DNA of 64,000 bases, from contig JAFGMO010000045.1 of NCBI GenBank assembly GCA_016927475.1, positions 1-64,000 of the forward strand. The letters run 5' to 3'. Every line of letters begins with the position of its first letter. Position 1 is the stretch's first letter. Source of the DNA: Candidatus Aminicenantota bacterium (GTDB lineage: Bacteria > Acidobacteriota > Aminicenantia > Aminicenantales > Aminicenantaceae). The notes below the pieces were generated by a model that saw only the letters and a list, made by a program, of their open reading frames with translations, had not been told where the DNA came from and did no database searches. Positions 1-9,209 of this stretch are shown piece after piece. Position numbers and translations under genes: made by a program.

Positions 1-148
1 ATATAACATATTTTGCGATAATGTCAATCCTTTTTTCAAACAGGCATCCAACCTGTTTCTCAATGCCTCTCTTTCTTTTCCTGGATTTTGATTTTTTGAA
101 CAAATCGAGGGATAATAGTCAAAGAATATATTCAATAAGGTATAAACC

Positions 149-916
149 ATGAATAAAAAAGGTGTTTTTTTGGGCCTGCTCTTTTTCTATTTTCTTTCAC
201 AGCCCGCTTGGCCCCAGTTCTACAAGGTATATGGTTACAAAACTCCCGAAAAAAACGAAACGGAGGTCGTTCTTTGGAATACATACATCGCTCAAAGCAA
301 CCTGTCTTCTTCATTCTTCGGAGAAGCCGTCAACAGAAAAGGGCTTTGGGCTCACAGTTTTGAAATAGAGTACGGAGTGACGGACCGGTTGACTGTTGCC
401 TTGTATGTGGACTTCGAAGATCCCCCGGGAAAGAGCCTCAAATACTATCGAACCCGGGCCGTTTTTTTCCGATACCGTTTTGCCGAGAAGGGAAAATATT
501 TTTTTGATCCCGCCGTGTATGTGGAATACTACATCCCTCGCAGGAGCTACATGGATGATGAAGAGCTGGAAATCCGCTTCATTCTCGAAAAAGACATCGG
601 GAATTTCAGAATCGACCTTAATCCGATGTTCGAGAAAAAAATGAGCGGCAGCGAAATAGACGAAGGACTGGAATTTAATTACGCCGTCGGCCTCACATTC
701 ATAAAATTCCAGACTGTTCAACCGGGTATTGAATTCCACGGAAAAATGGGTGAACTCAGCGGTTTGAATCCCGCCGGCGAACAAAGGCACGTTGTTTTTC
801 CCACTCTCGATTTCCGGTTTGGACATGGTCTTCACTGGCACATGGGGGCCGGTTTCGGATTGACCGACAGTACTGACGGTTTTATCATCAAAAGTATTTT
901 TTCTTACGAATTCTGA
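149..916 (+). CDS. Exported beta-barrel-like protein of unknown function
   Basis: 255 residues with a signal peptide (MNKKG start, hydrophobic run to about residue 20, AWPQ cleavage region). The rest alternates short aromatic and polar strands (for example YGVTDRLTVALYVDF and LEFNYAVGLTF) and ends in Phe (SIFSYEF), as outer-membrane barrels do. I infer a small outer-membrane barrel of the type often annotated as a transporter-like or phenol-degradation MetA-like protein. No substrate can be read from the sequence. The start has a modest AAGG about 7 bases upstream. It is monocistronic, followed by a tRNA on the other strand. The first 148 bases of the window are AT-rich and hold nothing I recognise. 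Confidence 0.7.
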   Translation: MNKKGVFLGLLFFYFLSQPAWPQFYKVYGYKTPEKNETEVVLWNTYIAQSNLSSSFFGEAVNRKGLWAHSFEIEYGVTDRLTVALYVDFEDPPGKSLKYYRTRAVFFRYRFAEKGKYFFDPAVYVEYYIPRRSYMDDEELEIRFILEKDIGNFRIDLNPMFEKKMSGSEIDEGLEFNYAVGLTFIKFQTVQPGIEFHGKMGELSGLNPAGEQRHVVFPTLDFRFGHGLHWHMGAGFGLTDSTDGFIIKSIFSYEF

Positions 917-1228
917 ACCGAATTATTAAGAAACAGTTTTTTTCGTGATAAAGGCTCGCTGCCTTCAAAAATTTTTGATTTAAAACAAAAAAAGCCAGCG
1001 AGAGGAATTGAACCTCCGACCCACTGATTACGAATCAGTTGCTCTACCGTCTGAGCTACGCTGGCCTGGTACGATAGAAGGTAAAAAAAATCGTGTTTTG
1101 TGTCAAGAAATAAAATATTGATTATTTTGTATACGATTAGGGTTATACCAGAAATTGTTACTTGTCATTCGTCGCCATTTTTATAAAATCTTAAGAAACC
1201 ATGGATTTTATTACCCAAGGAGAAAATC
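917..1228. other. Gene-poor spacer holding only tRNA-Thr
   Basis: The only feature recognised in this spacer is the minus-strand tRNA-Thr at 993-1065. The remaining sequence is AT-rich, with no convincing terminator or small ORF. A ribosome binding site (AAGGAG) lies just before 1229. Confidence 0.6.
993..1065 (-). tRNA. tRNA-Thr (anticodon CGT)
   Basis: On the minus strand the acceptor stem GCCAGCG pairs with CGCTGGC at the 3' end. The D arm is GCTC...GAGC. The anticodon stem ACTGA/TCAGT encloses loop TTCGTAA, giving anticodon CGT (Thr). The T arm is GGAGG-TTCAATT-CCTCT. The discriminator is U and the 3' CCA is not encoded, unlike the Gln and Glu tRNAs of this window. Confidence 0.95.
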
Positions 1229-1786
1229 ATGGCTCAGAAAATAAAGCGATACCAATCACCGGATTCAAGCCGCTCCGAAGCATTGATAGGCAAACCACTC
1301 GCATCATTCCTGCAAAGGGCGATAGCTCTTTTTTTTGATTTTATCGCAGCAGGTTTATCATTCGGTATGCTGTCTATTTTATTTATTAAATTCGATGATT
1401 GGACAGGCCTTTTCTCTTTGAAAGAAGATTTGCATATCGAATTCAGTTTCTTTGAAAACTGGTACAGTGTGATATGGCTGGTCCTTTATTTCACGTTTAG
1501 TGTCTACCTAAGTAACGGCCTAACGTTAGGGAAAAAATTATGCCGCATAAAAATCGTATCATTGGTCCATGAACGCATCAACCTATTTCATGCCTTTGAG
1601 CGGGCCATAGGATACGGGGCTTCCACCCTGGAGTTTGGATTCGGTTTTTTTCAGTTTTTCATCCGCCCAGACAGGCGGACGATTCACGACCGGATCGCGG
1701 AAACAATCGTCATATCCACAGCAACAAAAAAAAAGAAGAAAAAATCATCAAAAAAAAGAAAAGATCCCGTTGAAAAAGCCTCATAA
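1229..1786 (+). CDS. RDD family membrane protein
   Basis: 185 residues. The RDD pattern is visible: the first helix carries ASFLQRAIALFFDFI (Arg and Asp of the first motif), the middle has NGLTLGKKLCRIKI, and the last has RPDRRTIHDRIAETIVI. Two or three membrane segments are predicted around residues 27-55, 80-95 and 130-150. The family is thought to act in ion or small-molecule transport, but its role is poorly defined. The C-terminal 25 residues are almost all Lys/Ser (KKKKKKSSKKRK), a cytoplasmic basic tail. It lies about 100 bases upstream of smc on the same strand. Confidence 0.8.
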   Translation: MAQKIKRYQSPDSSRSEALIGKPLASFLQRAIALFFDFIAAGLSFGMLSILFIKFDDWTGLFSLKEDLHIEFSFFENWYSVIWLVLYFTFSVYLSNGLTLGKKLCRIKIVSLVHERINLFHAFERAIGYGASTLEFGFGFFQFFIRPDRRTIHDRIAETIVISTATKKKKKKSSKKRKDPVEKAS

Positions 1787-1892
1787 ATCCAACCTTTCGC
1801 AAATAACTTGCCCGCCACCGGCAAATATATTATCATACCCTTCGTTTTCCACCTGAACCAACGCTACCGGAAGGCTTAAAAAATCTTTAACC

Positions 1893-4800
1893 ATGCACAT
1901 TAAAAAACTTGAACTGCAGGGATTTAAATCCTTCCCTGACCGGACAAAAATCATCATCCATCCCGGTATTACAGCCGTTATCGGACCCAACGGAACAGGC
2001 AAAAGCAACATTGTCGATGCTTTTCTCTGGGTGCTGGGAGGACAACGGCTGAAAGCACTTCGCGGAGACCGCAGCGAAGACATCATTTTCAACGGCAATA
2101 GTCAAAAAGCCCCCATGAGTATGGCCGATGTCTCCCTCTTTCTCCAGGATGACCGGGAAGAAATTATCATCAACCATCGTGTTTTCCGGTCCGGAGAGAG
2201 CGACTACCGGCTTAACGGAAAATCCGTCAGGCTGAAAGATATTCAGGACACGCTGTGGAAGTATTCCATCGGAGAAAAGGAATATTTCGTCATCGAACAG
2301 GGCAGCATCGGTCTCTTCTTGACATCCAAACCCATCGAAAAAAGGGGACTCCTTGAGGAGGCGGCCGGCACCGCCTATTATAAGGAAAAAAAACGCCAGG
2401 CACAGAACAAGCTCACCAACAGCGAGCAAAACCTCATCCGCCTCGAGGATATTATTATCGAGGTGGAAAAAGCCAAGAATTCCCTGAGAAGGCAGGCCGG
2501 AGCTGCTGAAAAGTACAGAAAAACTCGGGAAAAAATCCGCGAATTGACCTCATTCCATTACCGTCACCGGATTGAGGAACTGGAAATAAACGCCAAGGAA
2601 GCCGCCAACCACTATCGTTCTCACCTCGAAAAGGAAAACGCCCTTTTTCTGCAGTTAAAAGAATGTGAGCGTTCCGCATCATCTGAACGGGGTGAGGTCT
2701 GGTCCATGGAAAAAAAGGCCAAAGAAGAGAACGAACAAATCTACAGATTAACTTCACGCATTTCCCGCCTGGAAGCGGACAAAGAGAAGAACGCGGTGGA
2801 AATCTCCAACCTTAATGCCTCAAAAAAAAGAAATATCCACGGTGTCAGTGACTTCGAACAGGAAATGAACAACCTGGAAAACGAACGCAAAGAAATCACC
2901 AAGGGTTTATCCGACCTTGAAACCGACTTTTCCGGCCAAAAAAAAGAACTTCAGAATGCCGAAACACTCATCCATCAAACAAGCAATGAACATACCGAAC
3001 TGGAAAAAAATTTGGAATCGATGCGCGACACCTATTATCAAAAGCTGTCGGAACATACGGAAATTCGGAACGATCGTGCCAAAATCGAAAAAGAACTGGA
3101 GCTAATCTTTCGGCAGGAAGAAAAGCTTGGCTCACACATCCAAGAAGAAAAAGACACGCTTCGCCGTAAACAGGAGGAAGTCCTCACCGCCGAAAAATCT
3201 TTGGCTGAACTGAATGACTTCCGTAATAAAACATCCGAAGACTTTCAAAAAAAGCAGGAAGAGCTGCAAAAGATACAGGCTTCGCTCGAAAAAACACAAT
3301 CTCTCCTTGGAAATTTGAAAGATCAAAAAAAAGGCACATCCCTTCAGCTCGAAACACTAAAAAAATGGGAAAAACAAGAACGGCTTACGGAAACAACGGA
3401 TATTGAGGAGTCTCCCGGTTTACTGGCCGATATCATCGACAGTACTCCTGAGTACGCTCCTCTCTTTGACATTCTATGGAAAGAAGAAGCCAAAGCCTCC
3501 CTCATCCGTGTTGAAGATTTGCTGAAAAAATGGGCCGGTAAAAAGCTTAACGGCCGTTTTCTTCTCCTGCCTCCGGCATCAAAAAACCCTCCTCCCCATA
3601 TGGCTTTCAAAAATCCCCTCGTTAAGGGATTTCTAAAATCCACCCTTCGTTCTCCCTCCCCCTACAAAGATAATCTTTTCCGCTTGACCGACGCAGCTAT
3701 CGTTGATGACCTTCAAACTGCCCTCGAACTCTGGCAAAAATATTCGGATTTGAATTTTATCACCATGGACGGCGATATTCTTCTGTCTTCAGGACTTTTA
3801 AAAATCGGCGAGAAAAAAGAAGGATTATTCATGTTGGCCCGGGATTTGAAAAACCTCGAAACAACCTTATCCGAACTCGACAGCCAGATCACCCCTCTGA
3901 ATAAAAAACGCCAAAAGGAAGAAAAAAAATTGCGTCTTCTCGAAGAAGAGAAACAAGAATGCGAGGAAAAACAGGCAAGCCTGAACAGAACTTTAGAAGA
4001 AAAAACAAAGGACCTTCAATACATGAAGGCCGATGAAAAAAAGATACAGACCAACCTGGGCCTTCTTGAAAATGAATGGCGTATGCTTTCGACCGGAAAA
4101 AAGGAACTCCAAGAAAAACAAGATAACGTTCATCAGAAAAGCGAATCCCTTGGACAAGACATAAAATCTCTCAAAGAAAAAATCGAAAAACTGGAAAAAA
4201 ATCTGACTCTTATCCTGGAGAATAACGACCGCCAACGCCATCTTTTTTTCGAGATAAAATCCAGAAGAGATCTGACCGCCGAAAGAATCTCCAACCTGAC
4301 CCAAAGGATAAAGTCTATCGATACAAGAAAAGAAAACTTTGCCTCCCGCCTGAACGATCTTCGGAATGATATCACCCTAGGTGAGGAGAAGCTCAAAAAA
4401 ATTCTCACAGAGACCACTGATATCGAAAAACAAATAAAAACCCTGGAACATCAGAAAAAAGAAACCGAATTATCACTGACAAAGAATGAAACGACGCTGG
4501 ATAAAAAGCGATCCGAACTCAAAGAAACTGAAAATAAGCTGGAAAAGATAAAAGTGGATTACGAGGCCAGTAAAGAAGAGAGGATCAAATGGGAGATCAA
4601 AAAGGCTGAACGAGATCGTGATATCGCCAACCTGGAGGAATCATGCTGGCAAGAGCTTAAGAAAAACCTTGAAGAAGTGAAAAATTCCATTGCCTTAACG
4701 GACCTCCCGGAAATGGACATCGGGGAAGAGCTCGAAAATCTCAAGGAAAAACTGCAAAAATTCAGCAACGTCAATTTGATGGCCGAGGAAGAATACCAGG

Positions 4801-5396
4801 CTCAGAAAAAACGCCACGACTTTCTCACTCAACAGAAAAACGATCTTGTTGAATCCATCCAATCAACAAAGGAAGCCATCAAAAAGATCGATGATGAAAG
4901 TAAAATCCAATTCTTGAGGGCGATTCAGGAAGTTGATAAAAACTTTGATGACGTATTCTCAACACTTTTTAAGGGAGGGAAAGCCGGTATCAAACTGACG
5001 GACGAATCCAATCCCCTGGAAAGCGGCATCGATATCTTTGCCCAGCCCCCCGGAAAAAAAGTCCAGACAATCGCCCTGCTTTCAGGAGGCGAAAAAAGCC
5101 TGACCAGTCTTGCCTTCTTTTTCGCCCTTTTCCGTTATAAGCCTACACCTTTCTGCATTCTGGATGAGGTGGATGCAGCCCTGGATGATGTCAATCTGTC
5201 GCGGTTTTTAGACCTTATGCGGTTGATGAAGGAAAAAACACAATTCATCATTGTCACCCATAACTTTAAGACAATGGAAGTCGCCGATTACATTTACGGA
5301 ACAACCATGTCAGAACCAAGCAAAACACAGGTTTATTCCATGAAGATAGATAAGAAAAAAGGCCTGCCTGAAAAAACTGAGCTGCCCGACACCTAG
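1893..5396 (+). CDS. smc: Chromosome segregation ATPase SMC
   Basis: 1167 residues, the usual bacterial SMC length. The N-terminal head starts MHIKKLELQGFKSF with Walker A GPNGTGKSN at residues 31-39. Long coiled coils flank a hinge at about 500-650 (GLLADIIDS through the DGDILLSSG region). The C-terminal head has the ABC signature LSGGEKSLTSL (about 1063) and Walker B FCILDEVDAALDD (about 1086), then a THNFKTME H-loop. SMC dimers with ScpAB organise the nucleoid and act in the cytoplasm. scpA and scpB are not in this window. The gene is convergent with the radical SAM gene, with 10 bases between stop codons and no clear terminator. Confidence 0.98.
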   Translation: MHIKKLELQGFKSFPDRTKIIIHPGITAVIGPNGTGKSNIVDAFLWVLGGQRLKALRGDRSEDIIFNGNSQKAPMSMADVSLFLQDDREEIIINHRVFRSGESDYRLNGKSVRLKDIQDTLWKYSIGEKEYFVIEQGSIGLFLTSKPIEKRGLLEEAAGTAYYKEKKRQAQNKLTNSEQNLIRLEDIIIEVEKAKNSLRRQAGAAEKYRKTREKIRELTSFHYRHRIEELEINAKEAANHYRSHLEKENALFLQLKECERSASSERGEVWSMEKKAKEENEQIYRLTSRISRLEADKEKNAVEISNLNASKKRNIHGVSDFEQEMNNLENERKEITKGLSDLETDFSGQKKELQNAETLIHQTSNEHTELEKNLESMRDTYYQKLSEHTEIRNDRAKIEKELELIFRQEEKLGSHIQEEKDTLRRKQEEVLTAEKSLAELNDFRNKTSEDFQKKQEELQKIQASLEKTQSLLGNLKDQKKGTSLQLETLKKWEKQERLTETTDIEESPGLLADIIDSTPEYAPLFDILWKEEAKASLIRVEDLLKKWAGKKLNGRFLLLPPASKNPPPHMAFKNPLVKGFLKSTLRSPSPYKDNLFRLTDAAIVDDLQTALELWQKYSDLNFITMDGDILLSSGLLKIGEKKEGLFMLARDLKNLETTLSELDSQITPLNKKRQKEEKKLRLLEEEKQECEEKQASLNRTLEEKTKDLQYMKADEKKIQTNLGLLENEWRMLSTGKKELQEKQDNVHQKSESLGQDIKSLKEKIEKLEKNLTLILENNDRQRHLFFEIKSRRDLTAERISNLTQRIKSIDTRKENFASRLNDLRNDITLGEEKLKKILTETTDIEKQIKTLEHQKKETELSLTKNETTLDKKRSELKETENKLEKIKVDYEASKEERIKWEIKKAERDRDIANLEESCWQELKKNLEEVKNSIALTDLPEMDIGEELENLKEKLQKFSNVNLMAEEEYQAQKKRHDFLTQQKNDLVESIQSTKEAIKKIDDESKIQFLRAIQEVDKNFDDVFSTLFKGGKAGIKLTDESNPLESGIDIFAQPPGKKVQTIALLSGGEKSLTSLAFFFALFRYKPTPFCILDEVDAALDDVNLSRFLDLMRLMKEKTQFIIVTHNFKTMEVADYIYGTTMSEPSKTQVYSMKIDKKKGLPEKTELPDT

Positions 5397-5406
5397 CCTG
5401 AAGTAT

Positions 5407-6963
5407 TCATCCGGAAAGCCTTCGACCGCTTTTTTCAGGCGTCCCAACATCCGCCCGGCGAGGGACATCTTGGGCCCTTTTTCCTTTCCCAAAAAACCTT
5501 TTTATTTTATGCTTCAGTAAAACAAGAAAAAAAACGGCGGCAACGGCCACGTCCCGAATCGATGAAACCGATTTCACACCTGACCGGAATTTGGAACCCG
5601 AAACCACTCTTTTCCGGTCCGCCGACCAGCGCATTACCAGTTCAGCAATTTGAAACCAACTCAACCTGTCCTTGAATAGAGGAACATATCCTTGAGCTGC
5701 GGGCAGCATGTCCACCCGTTTCATATCTTTCTTCCGGGACCACATAAAATCCCTGGGCACAATCCCCACATCCTTAGCAATCCTTTCCAGGGGTGTTCCG
5801 GGATAAACATGCAGGATAGCCGTTGAGATCTCCGTATCGGGATTGATGTTTTTCATTCTTTCCATTATTTGAATCGATTCCCGTGCTTCCGCCCATGTTT
5901 CCGTGTAGTGGGAAAAAATCATAAAAGCATTGGGCACAAATCCCAGCTCCCGTCCCCATTCGACGAAACGGTCGGCTGCCTCAATCTCTATATTCTTGCC
6001 GACAATTTTTTTGCGAACGCGGGCATTTCCGGCTTCAATACCAAAATGAGCCCAGACCAACCCGGACTTGACCATTTTTTCAAGAAGAGGCTTGTCCACC
6101 AGGTCAATGCGGAATTCACAGCAAAACTTGATATTCCAACTTCGTTCAAGAATTGAATCCATGATCCGGTGAACCCGGCGTTTATCATAATTAAAAGTAT
6201 CATCATAAAACCAAATGAACTCCGCTCCATACTCGGTGATCAGGTGCTCGATTTCAGCTAGAACCCTCTCTGTCGAAAAACCCCGCATCTTTCGGCCCCA
6301 ATTAACGGGTGTGGCGCAGAAATAACAATTGAAAGGACATCCTCTAGAAGTCATGATGTTTTGGGCCTTCCGTTTTTTTCCGTCCGGCGTGTTGACATAA
6401 AAATGATATTTTTCCATGGGAACAAGATGGCGGGCCGGGAAAGGAAGTTCATCCAAATTGGCTATTGCTTCCCGGGGCCCGCTGAAAAAAACATCCCTTT
6501 TTTTACGGTAGAAAATACCGCGGACCGTATCCAGGCTCCCCTCTGCATTCAGGGTTTCGGCCAACTCGAGGATCGTTCTCTCCCCTTCCCCGACGACTGC
6601 GATGTCAAGGGCCCCGACCCCTTCCATGGCATCCCGGCCGGCCATGGATATGTGGGGGCCACCAAGTACAGTGACAATTCCGGGATCTATCTTTTTGGCC
6701 ATCTCGACAAGATGAAATCCGTCGAAGCGGTTCTCCGAGGTCGTCGTACCGCCGACGATATCCGGCTTAAAAGAACGAATGCTCGCCTCGACCTCTTTCC
6801 AGCCAAACTTCAAAACATCAGCCGGAACAACCTGAACGTCGATCCCCTCCCGCTCAAGGACTGCGGCCAGATATAGAATCCCAAGGGGAGGCATGGAAGC
6901 CCCTCCCTCCACCCAGCGCTGAGCGATGTATCCTTGCGGTGGAACAAATAATTGTATTTTCAT
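5407..6963 (-). CDS. B12-binding domain radical SAM protein
   Basis: 518 residues from the chosen ATG at 6963. The N-terminal Rossmann-like B12-binding domain (MKIQLFVPP, PPLGILYLAAVLER, DIVGGTTT, TVLGGPH) spans about 1-150. The radical SAM domain follows, with the cluster motif CPFNCYFC (CxxxCxxC) after MTSRG and then FIWFYDDTFN. This is the class of cobalamin-dependent radical SAM enzymes that includes methyltransferases and hopanoid, bacteriochlorophyll and peptide modifiers; the substrate cannot be told. The C-terminal tail is basic with a hydrophobic stretch (VAVAAVFFLVLL) that may touch the membrane. The frame is open a further 40 codons upstream, to an ATG at 7083 preceded by AGGAG at longer spacing. 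I reject that start because the domain begins at MKIQ. Confidence 0.9.
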   Translation of the reverse strand: MKIQLFVPPQGYIAQRWVEGGASMPPLGILYLAAVLEREGIDVQVVPADVLKFGWKEVEASIRSFKPDIVGGTTTSENRFDGFHLVEMAKKIDPGIVTVLGGPHISMAGRDAMEGVGALDIAVVGEGERTILELAETLNAEGSLDTVRGIFYRKKRDVFFSGPREAIANLDELPFPARHLVPMEKYHFYVNTPDGKKRKAQNIMTSRGCPFNCYFCATPVNWGRKMRGFSTERVLAEIEHLITEYGAEFIWFYDDTFNYDKRRVHRIMDSILERSWNIKFCCEFRIDLVDKPLLEKMVKSGLVWAHFGIEAGNARVRKKIVGKNIEIEAADRFVEWGRELGFVPNAFMIFSHYTETWAEARESIQIMERMKNINPDTEISTAILHVYPGTPLERIAKDVGIVPRDFMWSRKKDMKRVDMLPAAQGYVPLFKDRLSWFQIAELVMRWSADRKRVVSGSKFRSGVKSVSSIRDVAVAAVFFLVLLKHKIKRFFGKGKRAQDVPRRADVGTPEKSGRRLSG

Positions 6964-7190
6964 GGGGTAAATCCGGTATTCTTTTGAATCCGCTTTTATT
7001 ATAGGGGAAATACGGCCGAAGACCAATGACCGGATAAAAAAACTGCTTGAAAGTTGCAAAAAGAATTGGAAAAATAGAAGCATTCGTTTTTCAGACTCCT
7101 GCAGTTTTGTTAGACGCCAAAGGGAAAAAACGTAATCCCCTTGACGATTCTCCGGCCTCCGGACAAAGCTGAAACGAAAAGGAGGAGAAC

Positions 7191-9194
7191 ATGTCGACTT
7201 TTCTTGTCATCATTTTAATCTACATGGCCGCTTTAACCATCATGAACTTCTGGAAATCACGGAAAGTAAAAAGCCAAGATGATATGATGCTGGCCGGGCG
7301 CCAGATCCCCATCAGTAAAATGATATTTACACTTATCTGCACCTGGATCGGTTCGGGAACATTCATATCCGGTGCCGAATTCGCCGCAAAAGCCGGCTGG
7401 AGCGCCATGTGGCAGGTGGGCGGCGTAGGAGTTGGCATCATTATCATCTATTTTCTGGCCAGCAAAATCCGCACATTCGGCCAGTACACGGTTGGTGACA
7501 TCCTTGAAACACGGTATGGTCCGGTTGCACGGATCTTCGGTGCCGTAGCTATTATTATCAGCTTCACGACCATTGTCAGCTATCAATTTAAAGCAGGCGG
7601 CTATATCCTGAATATCATCACTGATGGAAAAGTCTCCACTCAGCAGGGAGTCTTTTTCGCTTTCTTATTTGTGACCGTTTTTACCATGATCGGCGGTATG
7701 GTCGCTATCGCCAATACGGATCTTCCGAACGGCATCGTCATCTTGACCGCGCTCGTCATATCCACACCCCTGGTCATCATCAAAGTCCTCAAATCCGGTC
7801 TTTTCAAATATCTACCGCTGGAACAGGTAAAAAGACTGGCCATTGAAGCGCCGGATAAACTGGTCGATGTTCTTCCCGAAACCCACCGGGCCGTATTCAA
7901 TCCGACTTTCACCTATAATCCTCCCCTGAAGATTCTGGCTATGGGCATATCAACCATGCTGCTTCTCCTCGGAGTCCAAAGCCTTTACCAAAAGTTTTAT
8001 TCAGCCCGAAACCCCCAGGAAGCAAGGAAAGCAGCGGGCATCTGGATGGTGGGAACGCTTATCATCGAATCCGTGGCCATCATTATAGCGGTATTCGCCA
8101 CGGCCTATTTCGCCAACCGGCTTTTCATCGCCCAGCCCGCTTTTGACCACGCCGAGGTCATCATAAGAGCGGCACGGGAAATGATCCCACCCGCCGTGGG
8201 GGTCCTCCTTCTCGGGGCGGCTACGGTTGTCGTTATCTCGACCGGAATGAACTACCTTCTTTCACCAACAACCACCCTTATCCGTGACGTTATCCAACGC
8301 TTTTTTTCAAAGAAGAAAAAAGTCTTACAGGAAAAAGAAACAAAAAGCGGAATACGCTGGCCCCTCCTTACCGCAGCGACCGCTCTACTTATTTCTTTTT
8401 TTCTTCCCTGGTTCAAGGAATCCACGGAAGCTGTCCAAGCAGGACCTCGAATCTACTCCGGTTTCGCAGTGGGATCTTTTCTCAAAACAACCGCTGTTTT
8501 TGATCAGGGATTTTTAAGGGTCCTATTTCAAATCCTTGTTTTCCTGATTCCGGTCGGGGCATTGCTCATCATCTGTCTGGTTCTTCTTCGCCGTAAAACC
8601 GAGATTGCCTCTTTGATAGCCGGTCTTTTTCCTTTTATCGCTGTGATGATCATCCTTTTCAAGCACAACCAGATTCTCGATCAGCTTGGTATCGGTGTAT
8701 ACCTGGCCATGGTCGGAGGGCTGGCCGTTATTATCTACCGCACATCCCTGAAAATCGACGCAGACAACAAAGCGGTCCTGCTGCAAAAGTTCCTGATCGT
8801 ACTTATTGGTGTCTTTGCTTACCTCATGGCGACACAAATGCGTTCTGTTATGGAAAACGCACTTTTTGCCTACACCATTTACGGTGTGGCTATCACGCCG
8901 CCCCTGATCGCCGCCCTCGCCTGGAAGAGAGTCACCAAAGCCGCAGGCCTGGTTTCGATCATTTCGGCTACGATCGTCACCATCTCTCTCAAACTGGCCG
9001 GATCGATATGGCCATCCATCATGAAACCGGCCGGTGATCCCAATGCCGACCCCTTTGGAATACCTATACTCTACCCGGCCCTGGCCGTGGCCTTGTTGTC
9101 ATTGTTTTCGATTACCTTTCTGACAAAAAAACCTTCACAAGAAGAACTGAATAAGTTTTTCCCGAAGGAAAAAGCGGAATTTAAAAAAACATAA
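7191..9194 (+). CDS. Sodium:solute symporter family protein
   Basis: 667 residues of mostly membrane helices. The SSS signature is seen in the N-terminal third: an AGRQIP stretch after helix 1, WIGSGTFISGAEF, the GQYTVGDILETRYG loop and FKAGGYILN. About 13-15 helices are predicted, with a non-helical lysine-rich loop near residue 370 (FFSKKKKV). The family imports sugars, amino acids, carboxylates or nucleosides with Na+. The substrate is not readable here. A good AGGAGG-type site precedes the ATG. The next gene starts 15 bases after the stop, so the two are probably co-transcribed and the deacetylase-like enzyme may process the imported compound (inference). Confidence 0.9.
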   Translation: MSTFLVIILIYMAALTIMNFWKSRKVKSQDDMMLAGRQIPISKMIFTLICTWIGSGTFISGAEFAAKAGWSAMWQVGGVGVGIIIIYFLASKIRTFGQYTVGDILETRYGPVARIFGAVAIIISFTTIVSYQFKAGGYILNIITDGKVSTQQGVFFAFLFVTVFTMIGGMVAIANTDLPNGIVILTALVISTPLVIIKVLKSGLFKYLPLEQVKRLAIEAPDKLVDVLPETHRAVFNPTFTYNPPLKILAMGISTMLLLLGVQSLYQKFYSARNPQEARKAAGIWMVGTLIIESVAIIIAVFATAYFANRLFIAQPAFDHAEVIIRAAREMIPPAVGVLLLGAATVVVISTGMNYLLSPTTTLIRDVIQRFFSKKKKVLQEKETKSGIRWPLLTAATALLISFFLPWFKESTEAVQAGPRIYSGFAVGSFLKTTAVFDQGFLRVLFQILVFLIPVGALLIICLVLLRRKTEIASLIAGLFPFIAVMIILFKHNQILDQLGIGVYLAMVGGLAVIIYRTSLKIDADNKAVLLQKFLIVLIGVFAYLMATQMRSVMENALFAYTIYGVAITPPLIAALAWKRVTKAAGLVSIISATIVTISLKLAGSIWPSIMKPAGDPNADPFGIPILYPALAVALLSLFSITFLTKKPSQEELNKFFPKEKAEFKKT

Positions 9195-9209
9195 AAAGGA
9201 ATATTCGTC

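Noticed and set aside
6964-7083. 40-codon N-terminal extension of the radical SAM gene
   Set aside because: It has an AGGAG at long spacing but the B12-binding domain begins at the ATG at 6963, and the extension is Phe/Leu-rich and unlike family starts.
7084-7190. Riboswitch upstream of the symporter
   Set aside because: The leader is only about 100 bases with a short TCCGG repeat and no recognised riboswitch core.
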